The translations under genes were made by a program, and so were the position numbers. 23,885 bases of DNA from Massilia sp. UBA2604 (GTDB lineage Bacteria; Pseudomonadota; Gammaproteobacteria; Burkholderiales; Burkholderiaceae_D): contig DDKG01000234.1 in NCBI GenBank assembly GCA_002339265.1, positions 1-23,885 of the forward strand. The letters run 5' to 3'. Positions 1 through 7,390 of the stretch are shown one piece after another; the first letter of the stretch is position 1; the number at the start of each line of letters is the position of its first letter. The notes under the pieces are model-generated. The model made no database searches, was not told the origin of the DNA, and saw only the letters and a program-made list of their open reading frames with translations.

Positions 1-1
1 C

Positions 2-886
2 CCGCAGGGCGTGCGCCTGGCCCTGGCCCCCGATTCGCCGGCTTCGGCGCTGGAAGGCAAGCCGAAGTTCGTGCGCAATGGCGCGATGACGCCCGACGGC
101 TACGCAGTCAATACGATGGCGCCGCCGTACCAGCCGAGCTGGGTGCGTCCGGCCGTCGACGGTGACCCGTTGCACGCCGATCCGGCCGACGCGTCGACCT
201 TGCCGCCGCAGACCTACGACACGATCGGCGACCTGCTGTCGAAGAAGGGCGTGAGCTGGGCCTGGTATGGCGGCGGCATGCAGGCGGCCCTCGACGGCCG
301 CGGCGCCGGCGAACGGCCGAACTTCCAGTACCACCACCAGCCGTTCAATTACTTCAGGCAGTTCGCGCCGGGCACCAAAGAGCGCGCGGAACACCTGCGC
401 GACGGCGGCCTGGGCGACAGCCCGATCTCCAACAAGTTCATCGCCGACGCGGTGGCGGGCAAGCTGCCGGCGGTGGCCTTTTACAAGCCGCAGGGCAACC
501 TGAATCTGCACGCGGGATATTCGGACATCGAGTCGGGCGACGCCCACGTGGCCAACATCATCGAGCACCTGAAAAAGTCGCCGCAGTGGAAGGATATGGT
601 GGTGGTGATCACCTTCGACGAGAACGGCGGCTGGTGGGACCACGTGGCGCCGCCGCAGGGCGACCGCTGGGGCCCGGGCTCGCGCATCCCGGCGATCGTG
701 GTGTCGCCACATGCCAAGCGCGGCGCGGTCGACCACAATTTCTACGACACGACCTCGATCCTGCGCTTCATCACGCGCCTGCACGGCCTGCCGCTGCTCG
801 AGGGCCTGGCCACCCGCAACGCCGCCTTCGAAGCGCGCGGCGCGCGTCCGCCGGGCGACCTGACGGCGGCGCTCAGCTTCCGTTAA
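2..886 (+). CDS. Acid phosphatase / phospholipase C-family phosphoesterase, 3' part
   Basis: This is the C-terminal part (about 294 residues) of a phosphoesterase of the alkaline-phosphatase superfamily (PF04185 type, AcpA/PLC-like). The reading frame is open to the left edge, so the start lies outside the window; an internal GTG at 11 is not a credible start. The diagnostic stretch is ITFDENGGWWDHVAPP followed by RWGPGSRIPAIVVSPHAK, the metal-binding Asp/His region typical of this family, then a DTTSILRFI segment near the C terminus. Family members hydrolyse phosphomonoesters or phospholipids and are usually exported; the leader cannot be seen here. The gene ends at TAA and is followed by a large palindromic repeat that could also stop transcription. 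Assignment to the family is firm; the choice between acid phosphatase and phospholipase C is not. Confidence 0.85.
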   Translation, partial: PQGVRLALAPDSPASALEGKPKFVRNGAMTPDGYAVNTMAPPYQPSWVRPAVDGDPLHADPADASTLPPQTYDTIGDLLSKKGVSWAWYGGGMQAALDGRGAGERPNFQYHHQPFNYFRQFAPGTKERAEHLRDGGLGDSPISNKFIADAVAGKLPAVAFYKPQGNLNLHAGYSDIESGDAHVANIIEHLKKSPQWKDMVVVITFDENGGWWDHVAPPQGDRWGPGSRIPAIVVSPHAKRGAVDHNFYDTTSILRFITRLHGLPLLEGLATRNAAFEARGARPPGDLTAALSFR

Positions 887-904
887 GCCCGAGGGTTTTC
901 CATC

Positions 905-1080
905 GAAAGCCAGCCCGACTGGGCTAATGCCGCCCAGTTAGCCGTAGAGTCGTCGCCCCAGCGCAGGCTGGGGCCCAAGTTCAGCGTATTAATAGCTCAT
1001 GCATTACTTGGGTTCCGGCCTTCGCCGGAACGACGTTCACACGCTAACTGGACGATATTGGCCCACCCGGGCTGGCTTTC
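905..1080. repeat. Nested palindromic (REP/MITE-like) element, 176 bp
   Basis: The element is symmetric at several levels. Outer arms 905-942 and 1043-1080 are inverted copies matching at 32 of 38 positions by hand alignment. Inside, CGTCG (951-955) pairs with CGACG (1031-1035). Each half carries its own hairpin: CCCCAGC-gca-GGCTGGGG (956-973) and TTCCGGC-cttc-GCCGGAA (1013-1030). CCCAAGT (974-980) pairs with ACTTGGG (1006-1012) around an AT-rich centre. The two hairpins resemble REP-type elements seen in many Proteobacteria. It fills most of the gap between the phosphatase and the DUF4142 gene. Part of it may act as a terminator for the upstream gene, although no U-tract is visible. Confidence 0.8.
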
Positions 1081-1172
1081 TTCTTCTTGAAATTGCTTGT
1101 CGGCTAACGCGCGCTAGTCTTGAACAGGCCGGGCTACACTCGGCTCATCCAACTATTTCAACGGAGAGCCAA

Positions 1173-1817
1173 ATGCAAAAAAATCCTATCCTCAAGCGTC
1201 TGATGGCAGTATCGGTTGCCGCCGCGATGTTCGGCGCCGTCGGCGCGCAGGCGCAGACCGGTGAATCCAGCCAGGCCGGCCAGCAGTCGGGCAGCAGCGC
1301 GACTTCGGCCACCGCCAGCGGCAGCGCCAAGCTGACCGCCGCCGACCGCAAGGCCATCATGGACATGGGCATGTCGAACATGGCTGAAGTCGAGATGGGC
1401 AAGCTGGCGCAAAGCAAGAGCCAGAACGCCGACGTGAAAGCATTCGCGCAGAAAATGGTCGATGACCACGGCAAGGCGCTGACCGAGGTGCAGACCCTGG
1501 CCCAGTCGAAGGGCGTGACCCTGCCGACCGAGCTCGACGCCAAGCACAAGGCGATGTCGGCCAAGCTCGAGAAAGCGTCGGGCGACGCCTTCGACAAGGC
1601 CTACGTCAAGCAGGGCGGCGTCGGCGCGCACAAGGAAACCCTGACCAAGCTGCAGGCAGCCTCGAAAGGCGCCAAGGATCCGGACGTCAAGGGCCAGGTC
1701 GACAAGATGATCCCGGTCGTCCAGGAACATCTGAAGCACGCTGAGCAACTGGCGCAGGGTAAATCGGGCAGCACCGGCAGCTCGGGCGCCGCGGGCCATA
1801 CCGGTTCGAGCCACTAA
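1173..1817 (+). CDS. Exported DUF4142 protein
   Basis: The 214-aa protein starts at the ATG at 1173, chosen because GGAGAG lies just upstream (1163-1168) and a good signal peptide follows: a KR-containing N terminus, a hydrophobic run, then an AQAQ-type cleavage site near residue 28. An upstream in-frame ATG at 999 lies inside the palindromic repeat and is not credible. The mature protein has a Gly/Ser/Thr-rich linker, then a helical DUF4142 domain (about residues 50-190), recognised by FAQKMVDDH and by VVQEHLKHAEQL near the end; a second Gly/Ser-rich tail with a terminal His follows. DUF4142 proteins are ferritin-like helical bundles in the periplasm or envelope, often stress-linked, with no settled biochemical role. 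It is probably a single-gene unit ended by the stem-loop at 1833-1853. Confidence 0.88.
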   Translation: MQKNPILKRLMAVSVAAAMFGAVGAQAQTGESSQAGQQSGSSATSATASGSAKLTAADRKAIMDMGMSNMAEVEMGKLAQSKSQNADVKAFAQKMVDDHGKALTEVQTLAQSKGVTLPTELDAKHKAMSAKLEKASGDAFDKAYVKQGGVGAHKETLTKLQAASKGAKDPDVKGQVDKMIPVVQEHLKHAEQLAQGKSGSTGSSGAAGHTGSSH

Positions 1818-1832
1818 GCAGGCTGCTTATCC

Positions 1833-1853
1833 GCCCGGCAGTCCTTGCCGGGC
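1833..1853. terminator. Bidirectional stem-loop between convergent genes
   Basis: GCCCGGCA (1833-1840), loop GTCCT, then TGCCGGGC (1846-1853) form a perfect 8-bp stem. It lies in the 45-bp gap between the convergent DUF4142 gene and the paiB-like gene. The plus-strand side is followed by a pyrimidine-rich but imperfect T-tract, so it probably serves as a terminator, possibly in both directions. Confidence 0.6.
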
Positions 1854-1862
1854 TTCGCTTCT

Positions 1863-2411
1863 TCAGGCGAGCTGGATCGCTGCCACCCGCGGCGGCGGCT
1901 CGCCTTTCCACTTCCCCTCGATGCGGTCGACCGCGATCTCGATACCGACGATGGCTGCCAGCAGTTTGCTGGTGTAGTCGGCCGGCGCGTCGTCGACCGA
2001 CCACGGATCCGGCAGCGCCGCTTCCTGGCGGTCGGTCTGGCGCTCGACCAGCGCGCGCAGCCAGTCCGGATCGTCGATCGCGCGCAGCGTGCCATGCACG
2101 TGCACGACGTTATAGGTCCAGGTCGGGACCACCCGGCCGCCATTCTCGGCCTTTTCGATCCGGTCCGGCGTCGCATAGCCGGACGGCCCGCGAAACACCA
2201 CCAGCACCCGCTGTCCGGCACGCCGCCATACCGGATTGCCGCGCGCCACGTGAGCGCGCAGCAGGCCTTCCCCGGCCAGCCATTCGAACGGCAGGTGATC
2301 TGCGTCCGGCAGTCCGTAGCGCTGCGTGACCAGCATGCCCAGCGGATGGTCGGCGACCAGGGCATGCATGAGGGCGGAATCGGATTGCGTGAAGCGGGCA
2401 GGGCAATACAT
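1863..2411 (-). CDS. PaiB-family FMN-binding negative transcriptional regulator
   Basis: The 182-aa protein belongs to the PaiB/FMN-binding split-barrel family (PF04299). It opens with MYCPARF, continues with LPFEW and a VARGNPVW segment, and has the family signature VVPTWTYNVVHVHGTLR followed by AIVGIEI and EGKWK. Family members are flavin-binding proteins linked to repression of sporulation and protease genes in Bacillus; in Proteobacteria the role is mostly unknown. The C terminus diverges after EGKWK: the QNR...DR signature usual in relatives is missing and the protein is somewhat short (usual length is a little above 200). The ATG directly follows the TAG stop of the osmC-like gene (TAGATG), so translation is probably coupled. 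The pair is divergent from a MocR-type regulator. Confidence 0.82.
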   Translation of the reverse strand: MYCPARFTQSDSALMHALVADHPLGMLVTQRYGLPDADHLPFEWLAGEGLLRAHVARGNPVWRRAGQRVLVVFRGPSGYATPDRIEKAENGGRVVPTWTYNVVHVHGTLRAIDDPDWLRALVERQTDRQEAALPDPWSVDDAPADYTSKLLAAIVGIEIAVDRIEGKWKGEPPPRVAAIQLA

Positions 2412-2876
2412 CTAGCAATTCTCCATGATGACGATCTCGGCAGTGAGTGAATTGGCGATATAGCAGCGCTCGTGCGCCAGGTGGTGGATGGCGGCGAGTT
2501 CCTGCGCGTCGGGCTGGCGCTCGCCGGCGAACGCGATGCTCGGCCTGAGTTCGATGCGCACCATGGCCATGCGGCCGGCGGCATTGGTACCGAGCAGGCC
2601 GCGGGCGGTGTCGTCGTAGCGCTCGACCACGAAGCCCCGCTGCGCCGCGATCGACAGGAAGAACAGCATGTGGCAGCTCGCCGCCGCCGCCACCAGCGCT
2701 TCCTCGGGATCGACCGCGGCCGGGTCGGACATCGGCAGCGGCACCGATAGCGGCGACGAAGAGGCCGGGATGCTCAAGCCGCCATCGAAATGCCAGGTGT
2801 GGGCGCGGCTGTAGCGGCCGTCGAGGACCGGTTGGCCGGCGCGCTGCCAGGTGACGCGGGCGTCGAATTGTTTCAT
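2412..2876 (-). CDS. OsmC/Ohr-family peroxiredoxin-like protein
   Basis: The 154-aa protein starts at MKQFDARVTW (ATG at 2876). A longer reading frame runs further upstream but would overlap the MocR gene and its N-terminal addition has no family resemblance. The OsmC fold is supported by the two redox cysteines in the expected places: C68 in AAAASCHMLFFL and C138 in HERCYIANSL. The motif DPEEALVAAAASCHM is typical of the OsmC subfamily rather than Ohr. Family members reduce organic hydroperoxides in the cytoplasm. It is the first gene of a two-gene unit with the paiB-like gene. Its promoter must lie in the 72-bp gap shared with the divergent MocR gene. Confidence 0.88.
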   Translation of the reverse strand: MKQFDARVTWQRAGQPVLDGRYSRAHTWHFDGGLSIPASSSPLSVPLPMSDPAAVDPEEALVAAAASCHMLFFLSIAAQRGFVVERYDDTARGLLGTNAAGRMAMVRIELRPSIAFAGERQPDAQELAAIHHLAHERCYIANSLTAEIVIMENC

Positions 2877-2923
2877 GCGGGGCTCGGGATAGCGTTGCTC
2901 AAGCCCCCATCTTAGGTCGCGGC

Positions 2924-2944
2924 TTGGCTTGCCGAAATAGCCAA
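2924..2944. promoter_or_regulatory. Inverted repeat in osmC / mocR divergent promoter region
   Basis: TTGGCT (2924-2929) and AGCCAA (2939-2944) form a perfect 6-bp inverted repeat with a 9-base spacer, in the 72-bp gap between the divergent osmC-like and mocR-like genes, just before the mocR ATG. The position fits an autoregulatory operator. Many known MocR sites are direct repeats, so this is only a candidate. Confidence 0.3.
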
Positions 2945-2948
2945 TTCC

Positions 2949-4487
2949 ATGGAAGATGAGCGTACCAATTTTGCGCCGCCTGCCATGCACGTCCACGACC
3001 TGATCGCCAGCATTCCGTTGGAACGCACGAGCGATGTCTCGCTGTTTCGCCAGCTGTATGCCCGCCTGAAGGACGCCATCCTGCAAGGCACGCTGGCGCC
3101 CGGCGCTCGTCTGCCGGCCACGCGCGAACTATGCCAGCTGCTCGGCGTATCGCGCCAGACCGTGCTGGCGGCCTACGACCAGTTGACGGCCGAGGGTTAT
3201 TTGCGCGGCGGCGTGGGGCAGGGCACTTTCGTGGACGAGGCCTTGCCGCTGGCGCGCCAGGCGCCGGCGCCGGCGGCGCCGGGACTGCTGCGCGCACTGT
3301 CCGAGCGCAGCGCGGCCCTGGCGGACGCGATGGGAACGCGGCGTTTCTACCAGGGGCCGGTGCGCGCCTTCCGTCCCAGCATGCCGGGCCTGGACCTGTT
3401 TCCATTCGACCTGTGGCGCAAGCTCGAGGCGCGCCAGTTGCGGCGCTCCGGGCCCTACCTCGGCTACGGCCCCGCCAACGGCTACGCCCCGCTACGCGAA
3501 CTGCTGTGCGCCTACCTGCGCGCCTCGCGCGGCGTGGTCTGCACGCCGGAGCAGATCGTCATCACCTCGGGCTCGCAGCAGGCACTGTACCTGCTGGCGC
3601 AGCTGCTGCTGGCGCCGGGCGACGAGGTCTGGGTCGAGTCGCCCGGCTACCAGGGCGCCTGCGCGCCGATGCTGGTGGCCGGCGCGCGCATCCGCACGGT
3701 GCCGGTGACGAGCGAGGGCATGGACGTGGCCCATGGCGCGCGCCACTATCCCGATGCGCGCCTGGTGTTCGCGACGCCGTCGCACCAGCTGCCGCTGGGC
3801 GCGACCATGAGCCTGGCGCGCCGGCTGGAGCTGCTGCGCTGGGCCGCGGCGAAGCGCGCGTGGGTGATCGAGGACGACTACGACAGCGAATACCGCTACA
3901 CCGGCCCGCCGCTGGCCTCGATGCAGAGCCTGGACCGCGCCGGCTGCGTGGTCTATGTCGGCACCCTGTCGAAAGTGCTGTTCCCGGCGCTGCGCCTGGG
4001 CTATGTGGTGGCGCCGCCGGCGCTGGCCGAGCCGCTGGCGCGCGCCAAGGCGGTGGTCGACATGCACCATGCCATGCTGCCGCAGGCGGTGCTGGCCGAC
4101 TTCATCGCCGAAGGCCATTTCATGCGCCATATCCGGAGAACGCGCGAGGCCTATGCCGAACGGCGCGCCACGCTGATGGCGGCGCTGGACCAACGCCTCG
4201 GCGAGCGCCTGGTGTGCGGACCGGCCGACGTGGGGCTCGACCTGTGCACGCATTTCAGGCATGACCGCAAGGGCCGCATCCCGGATGAAGCGCGTGTCGC
4301 GCAGGCGGCCCTGGAGGCCGGCATCGAGCTGCGGCCACTCGGCTATTACGCAAATGCCGCCGCCACGCCCGGCTGCGCAGTGGCGCCAGGCCTGCTGCTC
4401 GGCTTCTCGGCGGTGAAACCGGAGGCGATCCGGCAGGGCGTCGAGGCGCTGGCGCGGGTGATCGAAGACCAGTGGCCGCACAAGTGA
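2949..4487 (+). CDS. MocR/PdxR-type regulator (GntR HTH + aminotransferase domain)
   Basis: The 512-aa protein has the two-domain MocR layout. An N-terminal GntR winged helix (about residues 30-95) shows PLFRQLY-like SLFRQLYARLKDAILQG, LPATRELCQLLGVSR and a YLRGGVGQGTF wing. A fold-type I aminotransferase domain follows (about 135-505), with the PLP-binding Asp region IEDDYDSEYRY (307-317) and the PLP lysine K342 in TLSKVLFPALRLGYV. Such proteins bind PLP or an amino-compound adduct and switch transcription of an adjacent, usually divergent, gene set. Here the likely targets are the divergent osmC-like and paiB-like genes. ATG 2949 is used; a second ATG at 2985 is possible because neither has a clear ribosome-binding site. 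The stop is only 4 bp from the convergent response-regulator gene. Confidence 0.9.
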   Translation: MEDERTNFAPPAMHVHDLIASIPLERTSDVSLFRQLYARLKDAILQGTLAPGARLPATRELCQLLGVSRQTVLAAYDQLTAEGYLRGGVGQGTFVDEALPLARQAPAPAAPGLLRALSERSAALADAMGTRRFYQGPVRAFRPSMPGLDLFPFDLWRKLEARQLRRSGPYLGYGPANGYAPLRELLCAYLRASRGVVCTPEQIVITSGSQQALYLLAQLLLAPGDEVWVESPGYQGACAPMLVAGARIRTVPVTSEGMDVAHGARHYPDARLVFATPSHQLPLGATMSLARRLELLRWAAAKRAWVIEDDYDSEYRYTGPPLASMQSLDRAGCVVYVGTLSKVLFPALRLGYVVAPPALAEPLARAKAVVDMHHAMLPQAVLADFIAEGHFMRHIRRTREAYAERRATLMAALDQRLGERLVCGPADVGLDLCTHFRHDRKGRIPDEARVAQAALEAGIELRPLGYYANAAATPGCAVAPGLLLGFSAVKPEAIRQGVEALARVIEDQWPHK

Positions 4488-4491
4488 CCGT

Positions 4492-5091
4492 TCACCGGAG
4501 CCAGGGGTAGGCCGCCAGCCACCTTCCGAGTTCGTTGTCGTTGGCGCACCCCAGCTTGTGGAAGATATTGGCGCGGTGCGTCTCGACCGAGCGCGGGCCG
4601 CAGGGCGGCACCAGCACCCGCGCGATCTCCTTGTTGGGCTGCCCCAGTCCGACCAGGCGCGCGACTTCGCGCTCGCGCGGCGTCAATTCTTCCCACAGCC
4701 GGCTCGCGTGTCCGCGCGCGCGGGCTTCGGCGATGGCGTCTGGCAGCTTGTCCAGCAATTGCTGGGTGTCGGGCTTGCCGACCCAGTCCCAGGCGCCGCT
4801 GCGCACCGCCTCGAGCGCCATCGGGATGTCGCCGTGCCCCGACAGGAATACCGTCACCAGTGGGCTGTGCGCCGCCCGCAGGCGCTCGAACACGGCCAGG
4901 CCGCTCATGCCGCCCATGCGCAGGTCGAGGATCACGCATCCCGGCTGGCCCGGGTCGACGGCGTCGAGGAACGCCTCTCCGGAGTCGAAAGCCTGCACCG
5001 CCAGCCCTTGCGAGAACAGCAGGAGCAGCAGGGAGCGGCGCAGGGCTTCGTCGTCGTCGACGACGTACAGGGTCGGTGATGAATCTTTCAT
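4492..5091 (-). CDS. FixJ/LuxR-type response regulator
   Basis: The 199-aa protein starts at MKDSSPTLYVVDDDE. The receiver domain (residues 6-120) keeps the acidic pair D12/D13, phospho-acceptor D56 in VILDLRM, S84 and K106 in VGKPD. A LuxR/FixJ helix-turn-helix follows (about 136-195): LTPREREVARLVGLGQPNKEIAR, then SVETHRANIFHKLG. Relatives usually read IARELGISPRTVE; here the turn reads IARVLVPPCGPRSVE, two residues longer. The gene starts 10 bp after the stop of the sensor-kinase gene on the same strand, so the two form an operon and a cognate pair. The likely target is the divergent MHS transporter. The pairing of a DctB-like sensor with a FixJ-type output, rather than an NtrC-type one, is notable. 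Confidence 0.9.
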   Translation of the reverse strand: MKDSSPTLYVVDDDEALRRSLLLLLFSQGLAVQAFDSGEAFLDAVDPGQPGCVILDLRMGGMSGLAVFERLRAAHSPLVTVFLSGHGDIPMALEAVRSGAWDWVGKPDTQQLLDKLPDAIAEARARGHASRLWEELTPREREVARLVGLGQPNKEIARVLVPPCGPRSVETHRANIFHKLGCANDNELGRWLAAYPWLR

Positions 5092-5101
5092 GGCGCTTGT
5101 T

Positions 5102-7240
5102 TCAATGAGCGATGGGGAGGATGAATGAAAAGGTGGCGCCGCCACCGGCGTCGTTCGCCACCGTCATCGAGCCGCCATGCGCTTCGATGATGGTGCGGCA
5201 GATGTTCAGGCCCAGGCCAAGGCCATCGGGCCTGGTGGTGAAGAAGGGGGCGAAGATCTGTTCGAGCTGGTCGACCGGGACACCCGGGCCCTGGTCGCTG
5301 ACGGAAATCTGCACGTTTTGCCCGATTCGGCGCGTTGACAGCACGATGCGGCGGCGGTGGCGCGGCTGGTCGTGCATGGCCTGCGCCGCGTTGTGGATCA
5401 GGTTGACCAGCACCTGCTCGAGCAGGACCTGGTCGCCGCGCACCTTTACGGCAGGGTCTTCCAGCACCAGGCGCAGCTGCACCCCCTGGCCGGTCAGCTC
5501 GGGCTTGAGCAGCGCTTCGACGTGGTCGATCACGGCGCCGATGACAAGGGTGGCGTAGTCACCGCGCTGCGGATTGATCATGGCGCGCACCCGCTTGACG
5601 ATCTCGCTGGCGCGCCGCGACTGCTCGACGATGTCGTCAAGCGCGCCGGTCAGCATGGCGGCTTCGCCACGGGCGGCGAGCGCGCGCGAGGCGATCGCAA
5701 AATTGGACAGCGCCATCAGCGGCTGATTCAGTTCGTGGGCCAGGGTCGAGGCCATCTCGCCGGCGCTGGCCAGGCGCGCGCTGCGCTGCAGGCGCAGTTC
5801 CTGGTCGCGCTGGCGCGCCTCGGCCTGCTTCTGCGCGGTGATGTCGACGATCGAACTCATCCACCCGCGATGCACGCCGTCGGCATCGATCAGGGGCGCG
5901 GTGTACACCATGGTGAGCACGTCGTGTCCGTCCTTGTGGCGGATGCGCGATTCGAAGCCATGCGGCGCGGCGCGGCCGAGCAGGGCGTCGTCGCTGTCCC
6001 GCTCGTGCTTTTCGAGGTCGTCCGGATGCCAGTATGGATAGGGCGGGCGGCAGCCGAGCAATTCGTCGGGGCCGTAGCCGACCATCGCGCAGAAGGCGGG
6101 ATTGACGTAGATGATCGTGCCTTCCGGATCGCGTGCGCGCATGCCGACCAGCAGGGAATCCTCCATCGCCTTCTGGAACGCGTGCGCCTGCTGCAGGTCG
6201 CGGGTGCGCTCTTCGACCCGGTGCTCGAGCTCGAGCCGGGCCGACTGCTGCTCGGCGTAGCGCCGCTCGCGCAGCCGCCAGTACAGAACGCCGAGCAGCA
6301 GCAGGGCCACCGCCAGCGTGCCCAGCGCGAGCGCCAGGCGCCGCGCCTCGCGCACTTCGCGCATGTCTTCGGTGACGGTCAGGGTCCAGTCCAGTCCAGG
6401 GAGCGGCGTATCCAATGCGAGGTAGTCGCGCGCCCGCCCGCCGGTGCTGGTCCTGAGCACGAAGCCCGGTACGTCGTCGCGAACCCGGATGGTCCAGGGC
6501 AGGACGTCGAAGCGCCGCCGCGTGCCGTACTGGCCGTGGTCCGCGATCCAGCCCGCGTCTGCGGCGGACACCGGCCCGACACTGTGGAACAGCCATTCGG
6601 GCACCCCGCTCAGGAACACCACGCCGCGGCTGTCCCGGAGCACCACCGGATTGGCGCCGTGGCGCCACGTCTGTTCGAGTGGATCGAGGCTGATCTTGAC
6701 GACCATGACGCCAATCACATCGCTCCCGGCGCCGTCGATCCGCACCGGCTCCGCGATGAACAGGCCGGCCTGGCCGGTGGTCAGGCCCAGGCCGAAGAAC
6801 AGCCCGCGGCGTCCCTCCACCGCATCCTCGAAATAGGGGCGCTGTCGGTAGGACTCGCCGACGAAGCTCGATGGCAGGTTCCAGTTGCTGGAGGCGATGG
6901 TCAGGCCTGCGCGATCGATCAGGAACAGCGCGGTGGCGCCGGTCGTCGTCTGCAGGTCGGCGAAGTAGGCGTTGACGCGCGCCTGCAGGGCCGCATTGCG
7001 GGGCGCCTGCAGCAGGTGGTGCACGTCGGGATGGCGCGCCGCCGCATGCGGCAAGAAGTCGTGTTTTTCCACCAGGCCGCGCAGGCCCAGCACGTGCGCC
7101 GCCGTCGCCTGGTGCAGCGCCTCCATCTTGGCCTGCAGTTCGCGCTGTTCGGCGAACCAGCCGGCGGTGAAGATCAGCCCCAGCGCCATGCCCAGCACGA
7201 GCAATGCGCGCCAGGGATGTCGTTTGAACAAGGATGTCAT
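5102..7240 (-). CDS. DctB-like sensor histidine kinase with dCache and PAS domains
   Basis: The 712-aa membrane kinase has a first transmembrane helix (about residues 11-29) and a periplasmic double-Cache region (30-300). The latter includes YRQRPYFEDAVEG and LFFGLGLTTGQAGLFIA, very like DctB, which senses C4-dicarboxylates. A second transmembrane helix (about 301-321), a coiled-coil linker, a PAS domain (about 358-468, ending SSIVDITAQKQAEA) and the kinase core follow. H-box: H502 in ASTLAHELNQPL. N-box: N617 in NLIHNAAQAM. G1: DQGPGVP at 649-655. G2: GLGLGLNI. All catalytic motifs are present. It is the first gene of an operon with the FixJ-type regulator and is divergent from an organic-acid transporter, so an organic-acid signal is likely. 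The exact ligand cannot be read from sequence. Confidence 0.9.
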   Translation of the reverse strand: MTSLFKRHPWRALLVLGMALGLIFTAGWFAEQRELQAKMEALHQATAAHVLGLRGLVEKHDFLPHAAARHPDVHHLLQAPRNAALQARVNAYFADLQTTTGATALFLIDRAGLTIASSNWNLPSSFVGESYRQRPYFEDAVEGRRGLFFGLGLTTGQAGLFIAEPVRIDGAGSDVIGVMVVKISLDPLEQTWRHGANPVVLRDSRGVVFLSGVPEWLFHSVGPVSAADAGWIADHGQYGTRRRFDVLPWTIRVRDDVPGFVLRTSTGGRARDYLALDTPLPGLDWTLTVTEDMREVREARRLALALGTLAVALLLLGVLYWRLRERRYAEQQSARLELEHRVEERTRDLQQAHAFQKAMEDSLLVGMRARDPEGTIIYVNPAFCAMVGYGPDELLGCRPPYPYWHPDDLEKHERDSDDALLGRAAPHGFESRIRHKDGHDVLTMVYTAPLIDADGVHRGWMSSIVDITAQKQAEARQRDQELRLQRSARLASAGEMASTLAHELNQPLMALSNFAIASRALAARGEAAMLTGALDDIVEQSRRASEIVKRVRAMINPQRGDYATLVIGAVIDHVEALLKPELTGQGVQLRLVLEDPAVKVRGDQVLLEQVLVNLIHNAAQAMHDQPRHRRRIVLSTRRIGQNVQISVSDQGPGVPVDQLEQIFAPFFTTRPDGLGLGLNICRTIIEAHGGSMTVANDAGGGATFSFILPIAH

Positions 7241-7296
7241 CGCTGCCCTGGGCCCAAATAGCCAACAATAGCAGTTGCGCGGGCGTCATGCGTCGC

Positions 7297-7316
7297 CCTC
7301 CGTATTTTTACGGAGG
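7297..7316. promoter_or_regulatory. Perfect 8-bp inverted repeat, candidate operator for the two-component system
   Basis: CCTCCGTA (7297-7304), spacer TTTT, TACGGAGG (7309-7316) lies in the 150-bp gap between the divergent sensor-kinase gene and transporter gene. It is about 75 bp upstream of the transporter ATG. A symmetric site of this size in this place suits binding of the FixJ-type regulator dimer. It could alternatively form an RNA hairpin; there is no gene upstream on either strand that would need a terminator here. Confidence 0.5.
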
Positions 7317-7390
7317 AGGCCGCGCCGATATTGCGGATGTGCCCGCCTCTATGGATGTCGACAATGGGATTTCCAGAAGAGGAGACACCC

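Noticed and set aside
999..1172. Upstream extension of the DUF4142 gene to ATG 999
   Set aside because: It would translate through the palindromic repeat and bury the signal peptide; ATG 1173 has a ribosome-binding site and a proper leader.
2877..3086. Upstream extension of the osmC-like gene to 3086
   Set aside because: It overlaps the start of the MocR gene on the other strand and lacks OsmC similarity.
5357..7261. Long plus-strand open frame (634 codons) opposite the sensor kinase
   Set aside because: It is a high-GC antisense shadow; the kinase on the minus strand has all expected motifs in order.
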